From positions 1,116,001 to 1,180,000 of the forward strand of contig NC_049562.1 of assembly GCF_013368755.1 (NCBI RefSeq): a DNA stretch of 64,000 bases, written 5' to 3'. The position numbers were made by a program, and so were the translations under genes. How positions within the stretch are numbered: position 1 is the stretch's first letter; each line of letters starts with the position of its first letter. The notes under the pieces are model-generated. The model did no database searches. It was not told where the DNA came from and saw nothing but the letters and a program-made list of their open reading frames with translations. Positions 46,265-59,065 of the stretch are shown in pieces. The stretch comes from Talaromyces rugulosus. Taxonomy: Eukaryota; Ascomycota; Eurotiomycetes; Eurotiales; Trichocomaceae.

Positions 46265-49200
46265 ATGCTCGAAGGCGTGGTTGCAAACCTGCTCAACAGG
46301 TTTTTGGGCATGTACGTCAAGAACTTCGATGCAAAACAACTTAATATAGGCATTTGGTCAGGCGATGTCAAGCTTCATAACCTCGAATTGCGTCGCGAGG
46401 CACTCGACCAACTTCACCTACCTCTCAACGTCGTGGAAGGCCACCTTGGCCAGCTGACTTTATCTATCCCGTGGTCGAATTTGCGAGGAAAGCCGGTTAG
46501 GGTGGATATCGAAGATGTTTTCCTTCTTGCAGCACCTAGAGAAAATAGTGACTACAACCCAGAGGAAGAAGAGAGGAGGGCCCATGTCATCAAGATTGAT
46601 AAACTAGAAAGCGCAGAGATCCTTCGCGAGCGTAACACAGATGGCATGTCGCAAGAGGAACAGAGGCGCAACCAGAGCTTCACAGAAAGCTTCATGACTG
46701 CCATTGTCGACAATCTTCAAATTTCCATCAAGAATGTTCATGTCCGATACGAAGATTCTATCGCCTCTCCCGGCCATCCGTTTGCCGTTGGTATTACATT
46801 GAAGGAACTTAGTGCAGTAAGCACCGACTCAGCCTGGCGCCCGACTTTCATCCAATCTACGTCGGGAAATACACACAAACTGGCGGTCCTTGGCGCTCTC
46901 GCTGTCTATTGGAACACCGACACTGAATTAATGGGGACTGGCAGTGGCGCTGATTTCGGCGCACAAGCACAGGGCATAGAACATGGCGAGCTCATGTCAA
47001 GACTCAAACAAGGCATCGACCTTGACGAAAATAACCAGTACATTCTTCGCCCTGTCAGTGGGCGTGCTGGTCTCGAAATGGACAAAACAGGGAAGCTCGA
47101 TCGACCAAGGATGAAAACACGACTTCTGTTCAACGAACTAGGCTTTGTTTTAGACAGTGACCAATACCGAGACACGCTAATGCTTGTGGATCTATTTCAC
47201 TATTTCTTACGCCATCAGGAATATAAGAAACTTCAACCCTCGACAACTCCGAAAGAGGATCCGCGAGCCTGGTTTCGCTTTGCGGGAAATGCAATATTGT
47301 CAAAGATCCATGACAGGAATCGACGCTGGACCTGGGCATATATTAAAGAGCGAAGAGACGACCGACTTTCATATATTGATCTTTTCAAAAAGAGGAAAAG
47401 GGAGGAAGCACTTTCGCCTGATCAATCCACCGAGTTGGATGCATTGGAAAGAAAATACACATACGAAGATCTCCGGTTCTGGCGATCTTTAGCCCGGAAC
47501 CAATTAAGAAAAGAGAATGTGGGAGTCAAGAAGCCTCAACAGACGCAAACATGGGGCGAATGGGTATGGGGCTCTAAGAAAGCAGAGGATGAACCGGAAG
47601 CAATGACAGAAGAGCAACGCCAAGAGCTATACAATGCTATTGACTGGGATGAGAAAAAGGCTTTGGCTGAGAGTGTCGATCTCCCTCGGGAATCTGTCAA
47701 ATTACAAGTCAATTCGAGCCTTAGAGCTGGTAGTTTGACCTTGAAGCGTGATCCGCATGGAGAAGCAACCGAAGTTATGAAGCTAGTTTTCGACAACTTC
47801 AAAGCAAAAGCACTACAACGGCCCGATTCGTTTTTCCTTGCCTTGGATCTCGGAGGTTTAAGAGTTTATGATGGAACCACCAAAGGCAGCATCTTCCCTC
47901 AGATCGTGCGTGTCAAAGACGCAGGGGACCATGATGGTGATGCGGATTCGATTAAATCACAAAATCTTGACGCCGAAGAGGATTCAGATGAAACAGTAGT
48001 AGAAAACAGCCTGTTCCATCTTCAACTTGAGCAGAACCCCCTTGAAAGCGACGCCGATACTGCCGTTAAAGTGAGGCTAAAGAGTTTCGAAGTTATTTAT
48101 AACCCGACGTTTGTTGTCGAGGTTGCACGTTTCTTCAAACCCCCAGAAAGGCACATGGAATCACTTGGGGCTCTTCTTGATTCTGCCGGTGCTACTGTCC
48201 AAGAGATCAGACAGCAGACCCGGGCTGGACTGGAGTATGCCCTTCAGGAACACAAAAAAGTAGATGCTCAATTCGATCTACAGGCACCCCTTATCATCGT
48301 CCCTGAGAGTATCACAAAGGAAAGTTCATTATGCTTAATCCTGGACGCCGGTCATATCAGCGTCAACAGCGAGCTAGTGAACCGAGAAACAATGACGGAT
48401 TTGCAATCGAAACAAAAACGGCAATACGACGAAGAAGATTATCGTCATCTCGAGGATCTTCTTTACGACAAGTTCTTAATCAAACTCGACTCGACTCAGG
48501 TGCTCATAGGTCCTGGAATTGAAGCTACCAAGTCACAGCTTAGCACCAACGACCCTACGAAAGACCTCCACATCATTGATCGAATAAATGTTGATTTTGT
48601 CCTCGAGTTTTGTATTGTTCCCAAATCTACAGACTTAACGAGGACTCGGGTTTCGGGTCATTTACCGGAATTGCATGCCTCTATGTCTGATAAAAAGTAC
48701 AAGAACCTGATGAAGCTCATCGATATATCTATACCCAGGTTTGAAGAAGCAACCGATCAGCCGCCTTCTAAGCGCATAACCCCTGCCGACAATGCTCCTG
48801 ATAAAGCTGCTCCGAACAGGGCACGATCAGCCTCATTCCAGCCATCTACTGCCCGAGAAATTCCTTTGGTTGACGACGAATCTGATACGGAAGATTCAGA
48901 CAAGGTTACAGTCACAGACAACAAAGAACAGACGGTTGCCTTACATCAACGCGACTTTGAGTTCAAATTTACAGTGGGCACGTTGCGTGGTTCTCTGTTT
49001 AAAGCAGATCCAAAAGAAGAAAAGCCAGATCAACTGCTTGTCGAACTAATCGCCGAAGGTTTTCAATTGGATTATTATTTGAGACCATTCGACATGGTAG
49101 CTGAAGTGACACTCAAGTCTCTTAGCGTAGACGATTATATCGAAGAAAACCCAGCCCCAGAGTTCAAACAGATCATCTCATCCAAAGGTTTTAATGCCGA

Positions 49201-52200
49201 AGAAGATAAGGACTTGTTCAATCTCAAATTCATCCGTGTCAAACCCGAATCCCCTGAATTTAAATCGACATACGAGGAAGTTAACACGAACCTTGACATC
49301 GCAGTGTCAACCATCAACGTGGTTGTCACAAGGCGGACACTCCTGACGCTCCTGGACTTTGTCTTGATCACCTTTACTAACCCTAATCAACCCAAAGAAT
49401 TGGACCAGAGGGAAGAGAGCGCCATCAAAGATGTGGAGGAGGAGACGCCACAAGAAGTTGGGAAAATTCGGATCAAATCGAACTTGAAGAGTATAGCGTT
49501 AATTCTCAATAATGATGGAGTTAGACTTGCAACTCTGAGTCTCAATACTGCCGACGTTGGTATCTTCTTGGTCGGCAAGGCAATGCAAATACAGTCCAGA
49601 ATTGGAAGTTTGACATTAATCGACGATGTGAATGTCGGGGCATCTGCAGATTCATCTCTTCGAAGGCTTCTCACTATCGAGGGCGAGGATTTTGCTGATT
49701 TTAGATATCAGACATTTGATCCCGAGTCTTCAGAATACCCCGGCTATGATTCAGAAGTGTTTTTGAGATCAGGATCGATCAAGATCCAATTCTTAGAAGA
49801 ACCGTATCGGAAGATTGTCAACTTCTTGGTGAAGTTCGGAAAAATGCAGGCAATTTTCAATGCGGCGAGACAAGCAGCAGCCAACCAAGCAAATCAATTA
49901 CAGGAGAACGCATCGCGCATGAGATTAGACATCGTTGTCCGAACACCTATCGTTGTCTTCCCCAAACCTCTGGTAGATAATAGGCCACGAGACTCTATCA
50001 CCGCCGAGCTGGGTGAAATTTACGCAAGCAATACATTTGTCCCCCTTGACGACCGTAAAGATAGCCCGGCTGTCAACGTGATCACCACTGGGATTCGAAA
50101 TATTCGTCTTATATCCGACTTCCACTTTGAAGATGGGACACACGAACAGCTAGAGATGATACAGAAGGTCAATCTTGACTTCAGCATATGCTATCTTGAA
50201 CACCAACAAGACCAGCCTCGTCCGGACATCGAAGTGGAGGGCACAATGTCTCCGATCAAGCTTCGAATATCGCAAGCACAATTCAAATTCCTGCTAGATA
50301 TTACAAAGACAGTGCCTACAGTGTTGACACCAGACAGCAAACAACAAGAGCTCGAAGCAATGAAGTCTCTTCCTACGACAAGCACAGAACCCGTGACGCA
50401 GGAATCCGGAATCCAGACAGGACTTAAAAAGACGATCCAAAGTCCTGAGATCGAGAAAGACAAGGAAACTTGGGTTAAACTTGACATGATTTTCAAAGTC
50501 GATAGCATTGGCTTAGAGCTCCTCTTAGCCAAGGAGAATAAGCCTGTTGGCCAGGTCGAGGAGGCAAGCTTATCCAAATTCTCGTTGAATGATACGAGGG
50601 TGAAACTGCGTATGCTGAGTGATGGAGCTCTGGAGTCGGAACTGTTAATCCACTCTTTCTCTATCAGGGATAGCCGATCACAGGAGACGAACAAGTTCAG
50701 AAAAATCATGTCTCTCATCAATACCGATGTCCAGCAACAATTTATGGCCAGCGTCTCAATGTCACCTGGGCCCAACAGACATGTGATTGCTATGCTCACC
50801 ATTGACAGCCCGCGTATAATCCTTGCTTTTGACTACCTAATCGCCTTGCAGTCTTTTGCAAGCGAGGCCTTCGCACAAGAAGCAGCACACGAAATTGAGG
50901 AAGATGTTGAAACACCAGAAGAACCAGAAACTGCTTCTAGTGCTTCGGGTGGCTACACAGCCACTGTCGGCCAAGTTCACGGCCCGGCTGCTGAGAAAGG
51001 CCAAATGACTTTCTCATTCAGAGCGGACATTGTCGATGCGCAAGTTATCATGATCGCCAATCCTACAATCTCAAACACGGAAGCAATTGTCCTAGGGACA
51101 AAACAAGTACTCTTCTCACACCAGAATGTTTCCACACTTCAGATCAATAAAGTGGGCATGTTCCTGTGCCGAATGGACAAGTTTGAAACAAGCAGACTGC
51201 GAATCCTTGACGACTTCACTCTAGAGTTGTCTATTGACAGTCGCCCGCAGGACAAAGGATCAGCTCTGACAAGCATTGATGTTCACGTGGAGCCTCTCGT
51301 TTTACGACTGTCATTGCGTGATATTCTTCTCGCAACACAGATCATGAATAAGGTTTCTGAAATGCGAACAGGGCCGCCTGAAGAGGAAGGCATTGATGAA
51401 CCGAAGAGGATTAAGGAAGTCACGGGTGAAACCACAAAGTCCAAGAGACGCTCTAGTAATCGGGGAAGGTCTTCATCGGGCGTAACAGGGTCCAAAGCAG
51501 GTGGAAATTTAATTCCAGAGCAACGGCTCGAACCACAGCAGGTAGCAGTGATCAAAAAGGAGGAACTTGGGGCGCAAATAGATGGCATTAGAGTCATTCT
51601 CATTGGCGATTTGCACGAATTGCCCTTGCTCGACTGGAGCGTCAAGAAGTTTAATGTCGATGTACGGGACTGGTCCTCGACATTAAATGCTGATACCACA
51701 TTTGATACCTTTGTCAACGTGTACAACTTTTCAAAATCAGCCTGGGAGCCGCTCGTTGAACCATGGCAACTAGGGTTCCATATGGCAAAGGAAATCAACC
51801 CCGACGTCTTGTCTATTGATGCCTATTCGCACAAAAATATGGAATTGACTATTACTTCCGCGACTATTGCTCTCGCCTCGAAGTCGTTCCAATTCTTGAA
51901 GACCGACGAAGACGTGCTGTCTAAGCCCAGAGGTGCTGATGCACCGTATAAAATCCGCAATTACACTGGGTTTGACCTTCGAGTATGGGCGGATGTCGGT
52001 GCTGAAGAGAATGGACCAGCTGCCAAACTCAGTGACGGAGAAGAATGCCCTTGGCGTTTCGAAGACCCGACTACCATGCGTGAAAACCTCACTCCCGAGG
52101 GCAACGCAGGCCTGGTTGGGGTTAAGCTTGACGGGAGTGGCTTCGACAGTATCAGTCATATACCAGTTATCAGGGAGGGAGAGACATTGTTCAACCTCAA

Positions 52201-55200
52201 GCCCAAGAAAGACAAAGTGCTACACAAGCTGCTTGTCGATGTGAAACTGGGAACCGACAATGTAAAATACGTTACCTTCCGCTCTCCTCTGCAGCTGGAA
52301 AACAACACCCAGATTCCTGTTGAAATGGGCATATTCAGCCCTGACGATGGCCATCTTCTCAAGATTGAAAAGATCCTACCAGGCGATGCTCGTCCTGCAC
52401 CAGTTGGCTCTGCATATCTGCATCAAGTCGTTGTGCGCCCAGACCAAGGGTTTGGGTACGATTGGTCGAACGAGCAATTGTATTGGAAGGATCTATTGCG
52501 CCGTCCGACAAGAACAATCACTTGTGCGAGTGAAAGTGGGCAGCAATCGCCACCATTCTACTTTCAATTGAATGCTTCATATGACAAAAGAGATCCTATC
52601 ATCAATGTTTACCCGCATATGAAAATCCGGATATCCGCTCCGGTTGAAATTCAGAACCTGTTGCCCTACGATTTCAAGTATCGTATATATGACAAAAATA
52701 CCCGCAAAGACTGGACGAATTTCTTGAGAAAAGGCGGAGTTAGCCCGGTGCATGTCGTGGAGCTGTCTCACCTGTTACTACTCAGCATTGACATGCAGGA
52801 CTCAGTCTTTAGACAGAGCGAATTCGCTATTATTAATGGCAGCGCTCAAGACTTCAGGCGTGAAGAAAGTCTCTCGCTGAAAGACGAGAACGGTGTACAA
52901 CTGAAACTGAAACTACACTACTTCAATGTCCCTGATAGCGGGGGTGCTTTCAAAGTTAGCGTTTATAGTCCATATTTGGTCCTGAACAAAACAGGTCTGA
53001 GCATGGAAATTCAAAGCAAAGCCTTTATGCAGTCTGCAAGGTCTGCAGCTGGACAAGGAATTAACGCCGATGCAAGTGCAGGCCACGCGAAGCCTTACAT
53101 GTTCTCCTATCCTACGGACGACCAGAAAAACCGATCCATCATACGAATTGGTGATTCCCAGTGGAGTAAACCGCAGAGTTTCGACGCCATTGGCAGTACC
53201 TTTGAGGTTGTTGTTCCGGCTAAAACGTCCCGAGCTGAATTCCATGCGGGAGTGTCAGTTATCGAGGGCGAAGGCAAATACAAGTTGACAAGAGTTGTCA
53301 CCATTACGCCTCGCTTTATTCTCAATAACAAGCTGAGCGAAGATCTTCAGGTTAGGGAGCCCGGAACCTCTAATGTTGTGACAATGAAAGGAGGAGATCT
53401 TGTTCCTCTTCATTTCCTTCGCCAGGTTCCAGAGAAACAACTGTGTTTGTGTTTCCCAGGTGTCAACAACCAGTGGTCATCTCCTTTCAACATTGCGGAC
53501 GTGGGAACAGCCCATATAAAGCTAGCCAAAGCTTCTCAACGCCAGAGACTTATCAAAGCAGAGGTTGTGACAGAAAATGCAACTATATTCATTCATTTCA
53601 GCATGGAAACCAGGCATTGGCCTTTCTCTATGAGAAATGAAAGTGACATGGAGTTCATTTTCTATCAGTCAAACCCCAACGTCGAGGAAGAAGAATATGA
53701 TGATTCGAATAGCGGTTGGCGACCGATACGTTACCGCCTGCCCCCTCGTTCCATCATGCCATACGCCTGGGATTATCCTGCTGCAAAGACCAAATCTCTT
53801 GTGCTGAATTGCAATGGAAAGGAAAGGCATATAAGATTAGCTGAGATTGGAAACCTTATTCCGATGCGAGTTCCCGTGCAGCCTAATTCAAGCAGCCAAA
53901 AAATCGTCGATATCAACATTGTCGCCGAGGGACCTACGCAGACGCTTGCTCTTTCCAACTTCAAACCGTCTAAGAGTATATACAGACAACAAAAAGAACA
54001 AACATCGCAAACTAGTCTTGCGACAGGTTTCGAAGTCAAAGTGGAAAACTCCGATATCACCTTCAAAGCACAGCTACGCCTAGGTGGCGTGGGTATATCA
54101 TTGATTAACCAGACTATGAAAGAGCTGCTATACTGCACATTCCGTGAAATTGAGATCAAACTGAACGAGTCCAAGGTTTATCAAACACTAGACACCACTG
54201 TCAAGTGGATTCAAATTGATAACCAGCTTTATGGAGGAATTTTCCCCATTCTCCTTTATCCTAGTGTGGTTCCTAAAACTGGAAAAGAAATGGAAGCGCA
54301 TCCCATCTTCCACGTCATGGTCACAAGGGTTAAGGATGATTCATACGGTGTGCTCTACATTAAGTATGCCACCTTGCTTTTGCAGCAGATGACTTTGGAA
54401 CTCGATGAAGATTTTGTTTTTGCTATGCTCGACTTTGCTAAAGTTCCTGGCGCCTCGTGGTCAATTGAACAAGAAGGCAAGCTCTGCGATGAGAATCTAG
54501 ATATTCCTGAGCCAAGATACGACGAAGTCACGCAAGACGTTTACTTCGAATTGCTGCACTTGCAACCTATGCAGGTGGATATCTCCTTTATGCGAACAGA
54601 GCGGGTGAATGCCGAAGACAAACTACAGCCATCTAACCCGTTCATGTTCTTTGTCAACGTTATGACGATGTCTATTGGAAACGTCAATGATGCCCCAGTT
54701 AGGCTGAATGCTCTCATACTAGAAAACGCCCGAGTCTCGGTTCCTCTGCTCATTACGAATGTTAGGAAACATTATACGCAGGAATTCCTTCGTCAAGTGC
54801 ATGTTGTCCTGGGATCAGCGGACTTTTTAGGAAACCCGGTGGGCTTGTTCAACACTGTCAGCTCTGGTGTGGCAGATATTTTCTACGAACCATATCAAGG
54901 GTTAGTCACAGATCGACCTCAAGACTTGGGTTACGGAATTGCCAAAGGTGCCGGTAGCTTCGTTAAGAAGTCAGTGTTTGGATTTTCGGACAGTATGGCA
55001 AAGATCACTGGAAGTATGTCCAAGGGTCTTGCTGCTGCTACACTCGATAAGGAATTCCAAGACCAAAGACGGATGTCAAAGGCACGTAACCGACCAAAGC
55101 ATGCTCTGTACGGTGTGACTTCTGGTGGCGATGCATTTGCTAGGAGTTTAGCTAGTGGAATAGGTGGCCTTGCCCGCCACCCGCTACAGGGTGCAGAAAA

Positions 55201-55857
55201 GGGAGGCTTCGGGGGGTTCATGAAAGGTGTTGGAGTAGGTATGCTTGGGGCTGTTACGAAGCCGGCAATCGGAGCGTTTGACCTTGCATCCAGTATGTGA
55301 TATTCTATTCGAAAATTTGAAAAGCTTCAACTAACTAGAATCTTAGATCTCGCTGAGGGAGTGCGAAATACTACTACGGTGTTTGATGCAGATGGTCTGG
55401 ACCGTGTACGCCTCACTCGGTTTATTGGCATGGATGGCATCGTACGTCCTTACTCACAACGCGAGGCCCTCGGGCAATTCTGGCTCAAGACTACAGACGA
55501 TGGCAAATTCTTCAAGGAGGACTACATTGCACATCTTGAGCTGCCTGGTCGAGATATGATTGTCCTGTTGACTTACGACCGTATAATGCTTGTGCGGTCT
55601 AACAAGCTTCGCTTTGAATGGGAAATCAAGCTCACCGACATCCAAACAATCTCCAAAGAACGAACCGGAATGAGCATCACACTTAAAGGCGGTGCAAATG
55701 GGCCATTCATTCCCGTGCAAGATGAAAGTGGACGAAATTGGCTATACAAACAAATTGCTATAGGTATGTGGAAAGCTGCTCGTTTTTTGAATAACTGATT
55801 CTAACTTTTCTGCTAGCGGTGAATGCCTTTAATGAGAAGTATAATGCAAAGGGTTGA
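46265..55857 (+). CDS. vps13: VPS13 bridge-like lipid-transfer protein
   Basis: Three exons (46265-55292, 55347-55763, 55817-55857) give about 3161 residues, the full fungal length. It opens with the chorein domain (MLEGVVANLLNRFLGMYVKNFDAKQLNIGIWSGDVKLHNLELR). Long RBG-type beta-rich repeats follow that build the hydrophobic groove. A VAB region (about residue 1880 to 2500) with repeated Asn-containing modules, the APT1-like part (YLVLNKTGLSMEIQ...), the ATG2_C/DH-like helices (GLFNTVSSGVADIFYEPYQG) and a C-terminal PH-like domain (RPYSQREALGQFWLK...IAIAVNAFNEKYNAKG) complete it. VPS13 moves glycerophospholipids in bulk between ER, mitochondria, endosomes and the prospore membrane. The first exon is an uninterrupted 9,028 bases; only two small introns lie near the 3' end. 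Both restore conserved sequence. Confidence 0.97.
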
Positions 55858-56239
55858 TGACTGTAGCCTTGTAATGAGACAATAACAGACGATGTCTCGG
55901 CCTTGGTGATGCACCTGAGATTAGGTTAGGCTTTTGTGTACATACTATATACGATTTATTGTGTGCTCCTTTTTATATGATTTGTTTTAATGACTGTATA
56001 TGGCTATTATTGATGGCTAGATAGCTGATAGAAATTATTGATATCAACTGGTACATGTAGATTTTGGCTACGTACGCATTGGCTGTCAAATATTCGAATG
56101 TTCCATCCAGCACAATTAAACAAAAAGTACTGCTATGGTATACTAAGATAACATTGAACAAGGTGGATAATAGTATGTACGTCGAATTTGGGTATAACAT
56201 ATATGAATTTCAAAGGTATATTTATATCTTTCTGGCTCT
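55858..56239. other. 3' region between convergent VPS13 and G-patch genes
   Basis: About 380 AT-rich bases hold both 3' ends. Nothing coding is seen. Confidence 0.5.
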
Positions 56240-58636
56240 TCATTTACCCTCAGCACGATCGACCAAGCGGTCCTCCAACCCCATCGGCTCCCAAGTATCT
56301 CGCGCCTTGCGATTCTGTGCCCAGACGACATCGCCTTGTAAGAAAACCACGGCGCCTCCTTTCCCACTCGCACTGGCAGTAATTCGAAATAGAGGTTGAC
56401 CGTTTTGCGGGTGAGCTTCTCGTAAGGGCAGTATAATGAGTCCTTGTTCGGCACACCAGTCTTCGACAATGTCCTTGAAAGCGACCTCGGCGGGCTGTGG
56501 TTTCGCCTTGGCGGCGGCAGCGGCGGGAGGGACGACAACCTTGTCTGGCCGAAGATTGGTAGAAGCTGCTGGTGCTGCTGAAGGCGTAATTTCGGGTTGA
56601 GGGAGTTCTGTTGCTGCTCGGTCGCCCAGTTGAGCGGCCAGGTCCATCATCTTCAACGCTTTGGTCCACTCGTCGTCGACGGCGACTATTTCATTGAGAT
56701 CTGAAGGGACTTGTGACCGCCACCACGTAAACCATTCGCCGACTTCCTCAAAGTTAGGTTCGTTGGTCAACCACACATACAAAATGTTGTGCCATTTAGG
56801 GAAGAATTCAGCGACTAGGAGTAACCCAAACACCTTGGGTTTGTAGTAATCCTTCCACTTTAGCACGTCTTCGAATGCAGCGAGATCTTGGTCCTGTGGA
56901 TTGACTTCGAAATCATCTCGTAGGTGTCTTGCTAGGCGTGGAAGCAGGTGGTTTTGAAGTGTAACATCAAATTCTGACCCCAAAGCCTCCTTCCAAAGCT
57001 CAACACCACCAACAAGGCCATTACGAAGGTCCCATTTGTCCAACACGACTCGGAACTTGCGTTTGACATCCGATAGAAGGCCGGTGGCATGTCTAGGGTC
57101 TGTATGTCGCTCGTTGAGATACTGCAGCCAAGTAAATAACCACCAGGGAAAGCGAGAACCCGGCTGAGAAGAAGTTTTATGATGCCGACTAGCGCGAGGT
57201 CTCCATTCTTTGATAGCAGCGCTGAGTTTGGGAACGACTACTTGGTCGAGAACATTTGCGTAGACAAATGAAGGAATCACGTCTTTCCACGCAACAATCA
57301 GCGAGGTGGCAGGCGAAGGTTCGTAAACGTCCCATTCATTCAATAGGACAGACCGTACTCGAGGCAGCCATATTGAGTAAATCAAAGTTTCATACGAAGT
57401 TGTAGATTGCCGCTGACGCTCTTCGGCATTTTCCGAACGGGGACGAGAGAGAAGCGGTAGCAAACGGCGAAGTTGAGCAACCAGATATGTGGGATCCTTC
57501 AGCGGTTCCCATTCTTCGACGGCCTTCCGGAAAAGAGGATGAATGGCTGCAACCGCCGCATCTGAAAGTCGGTACTCGTCAATCAGATCTCGATACTCTA
57601 TCTCGATCAATTCAAGCTTGCTTGTAACCCCCTCAAATAGTGTTGTGATGTCGTCCTGATCTTGCGATACCTGGAGTTCGCTGATAGCTGACACCAGATT
57701 TGTTAACTGGTCTGCCTTTACTTGCTGAGTGTCAATCTCGTGGACCACTTGTGTTTCTTCGAATTCGATAAACTTCTTTCGTTCCGTCAGGCCTTTCCAT
57801 TCATCGACAAATGCTTCAAGGTCGTGTCTTGCGCGCCGTGCAATTTTGAGAGCTTCTCCTTCTTCCTGGTTTACAAATTCCATCGGTGTCATCAGTCCAG
57901 CGGTAGATGTCAGAACTTTCTGCTCCTTTCCTGTGGCGTCGACCAGCGACATGAGCACACTAGGCACCTCCAGCCCTTCTGCCTCCACCTCCATTTCACG
58001 AGCCGTTCTGAATCGCGGTTTTCGGGGACCAGCTGGAGTACTTGCGCCGCTTCTGCCTTCTTGTTTGCGCTGTTGCGCCTTGCGTTTCTGACGGCGCTGT
58101 CGCTCCTCATCCGAACTGTCCTCTACGACCTCGCCTTTGGCAGCGGCCTGCCGCTTCTCTTCATCTCTCGCCTGTTTTGATTTTTCCTTCACGGCACCGA
58201 GACCGAGACCCTGGGGGCGCGTTTGCGCTTCGACCGGATTGACGATACCATGACCAGCAGAACCCAAACCCTGGCCATCGACGTAGCCCATCTTCGCCAT
58301 CATACGAGCGGCGAACGAGTTTCCTCCTGCTGGAGCTGAGCCTTGCTTTTTTCCAGCACCTCCTCCTCCTCTAGATCTTTGATTCGGCGTCTCACTAGCT
58401 GACATATTATTATTGTTGTTCCAGGGACTGCGACGAGCCCCGCCGCCTCCTCCTCCGAGGCCTGTCATCGTTGGAGGTGATTCTGAACGTGATGCGGCGC
58501 GCTGAAATGATTGAAACCCAAACGACGGACGAGCTGCTGCCGCCTCTTCTTCATCTGACGAGCTCATTTTTTCGACTTTGCGCTTTTGACCCGCAAAGGA
58601 CGGTCGCGGGAACTCGTCTTCGTCATCGTAGTCCAT
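56240..58636 (-). CDS. G-patch/GCFC-domain splicing factor (TFIP11/Ntr1 type)
   Basis: A single exon gives 798 residues, start ATG 58636 (MDYDDEDEFPRPSF). The acidic N-terminus is followed by Ser-rich and Gly/Asn runs (GGGGGG; NNNNN). The G-patch at about residues 106-148 (NSFAARMMAKMGYVDGQGLGSAGHGI) recruits and activates a DEAH helicase. A basic low-complexity region (RQRRQKRKAQQRKQEGRSG) may hold a nuclear signal. The GCFC (TFIP11) region fills the C-terminal 500 residues (LPLLSRPRSENAEERQ, WDLRNGLVGGVELWKEALGSE, FPKWHNILYVWLTNEPNFEEVGEWFTWWRSQVP). It would release lariat introns and recycle spliceosomes with Prp43 in the nucleus. An upstream in-frame TTG start is not needed. Confidence 0.92.
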   Translation of the reverse strand: MDYDDEDEFPRPSFAGQKRKVEKMSSSDEEEAAAARPSFGFQSFQRAASRSESPPTMTGLGGGGGGARRSPWNNNNNMSASETPNQRSRGGGGAGKKQGSAPAGGNSFAARMMAKMGYVDGQGLGSAGHGIVNPVEAQTRPQGLGLGAVKEKSKQARDEEKRQAAAKGEVVEDSSDEERQRRQKRKAQQRKQEGRSGASTPAGPRKPRFRTAREMEVEAEGLEVPSVLMSLVDATGKEQKVLTSTAGLMTPMEFVNQEEGEALKIARRARHDLEAFVDEWKGLTERKKFIEFEETQVVHEIDTQQVKADQLTNLVSAISELQVSQDQDDITTLFEGVTSKLELIEIEYRDLIDEYRLSDAAVAAIHPLFRKAVEEWEPLKDPTYLVAQLRRLLPLLSRPRSENAEERQRQSTTSYETLIYSIWLPRVRSVLLNEWDVYEPSPATSLIVAWKDVIPSFVYANVLDQVVVPKLSAAIKEWRPRASRHHKTSSQPGSRFPWWLFTWLQYLNERHTDPRHATGLLSDVKRKFRVVLDKWDLRNGLVGGVELWKEALGSEFDVTLQNHLLPRLARHLRDDFEVNPQDQDLAAFEDVLKWKDYYKPKVFGLLLVAEFFPKWHNILYVWLTNEPNFEEVGEWFTWWRSQVPSDLNEIVAVDDEWTKALKMMDLAAQLGDRAATELPQPEITPSAAPAASTNLRPDKVVVPPAAAAAKAKPQPAEVAFKDIVEDWCAEQGLIILPLREAHPQNGQPLFRITASASGKGGAVVFLQGDVVWAQNRKARDTWEPMGLEDRLVDRAEGK

Positions 58637-59065
58637 GGCCGCGGACTTTGGGGGAAAGAGAAATCCCAAATCTGAAGATGAAAGAGGGGACTTCAATAGC
58701 TTCTCTCCCTTGACAAAGAAACAAATTTGAAAAAAAAAAAAGCGTGTCGCGGCGAAAACGCGCCACTAGAGAAGGTCTGCCTGCGATAATTGTTAATCGA
58801 TTAAACTAAATTATGCCTGGGCCGGAAGCGGAGAAACAAAGTTCCCGCCAAGCACCCGAGGGCCCGAGAGCTACCGAGTATGACGTTTTGTTTGCACCTT
58901 CCAGAGCCGGCCTGGTTATTAATTGATCCTCTCTCTCAACGTCACCTCTCAAGGAGCTCAGATCAATTGTTCGTACAACTATCGCCAAACCCTGTTCTAT
59001 ACAAATACAGTCATTGACAATTCGAATAGTGATATTTTTTTCAATATTTACACACTTAATCAACA
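58637..59065. other. divergent promoter region of G-patch gene and MnSOD
   Basis: A 430-bp spacer between genes transcribed away from each other. T/A tracts (about 58730-58742) lie near the G-patch start. No other signal is clear. Confidence 0.45.

Noticed and set aside
49387..53331. Long antisense frames within VPS13
   Set aside because: They are shadows of the sense coding sequence; the largest (203 codons) has no independent features.
58637..58696. 20-residue upstream extension of the G-patch protein
   Set aside because: It begins with TTG, not ATG, and the strong ATG at 58636 lies directly before the typical acidic N-terminus.
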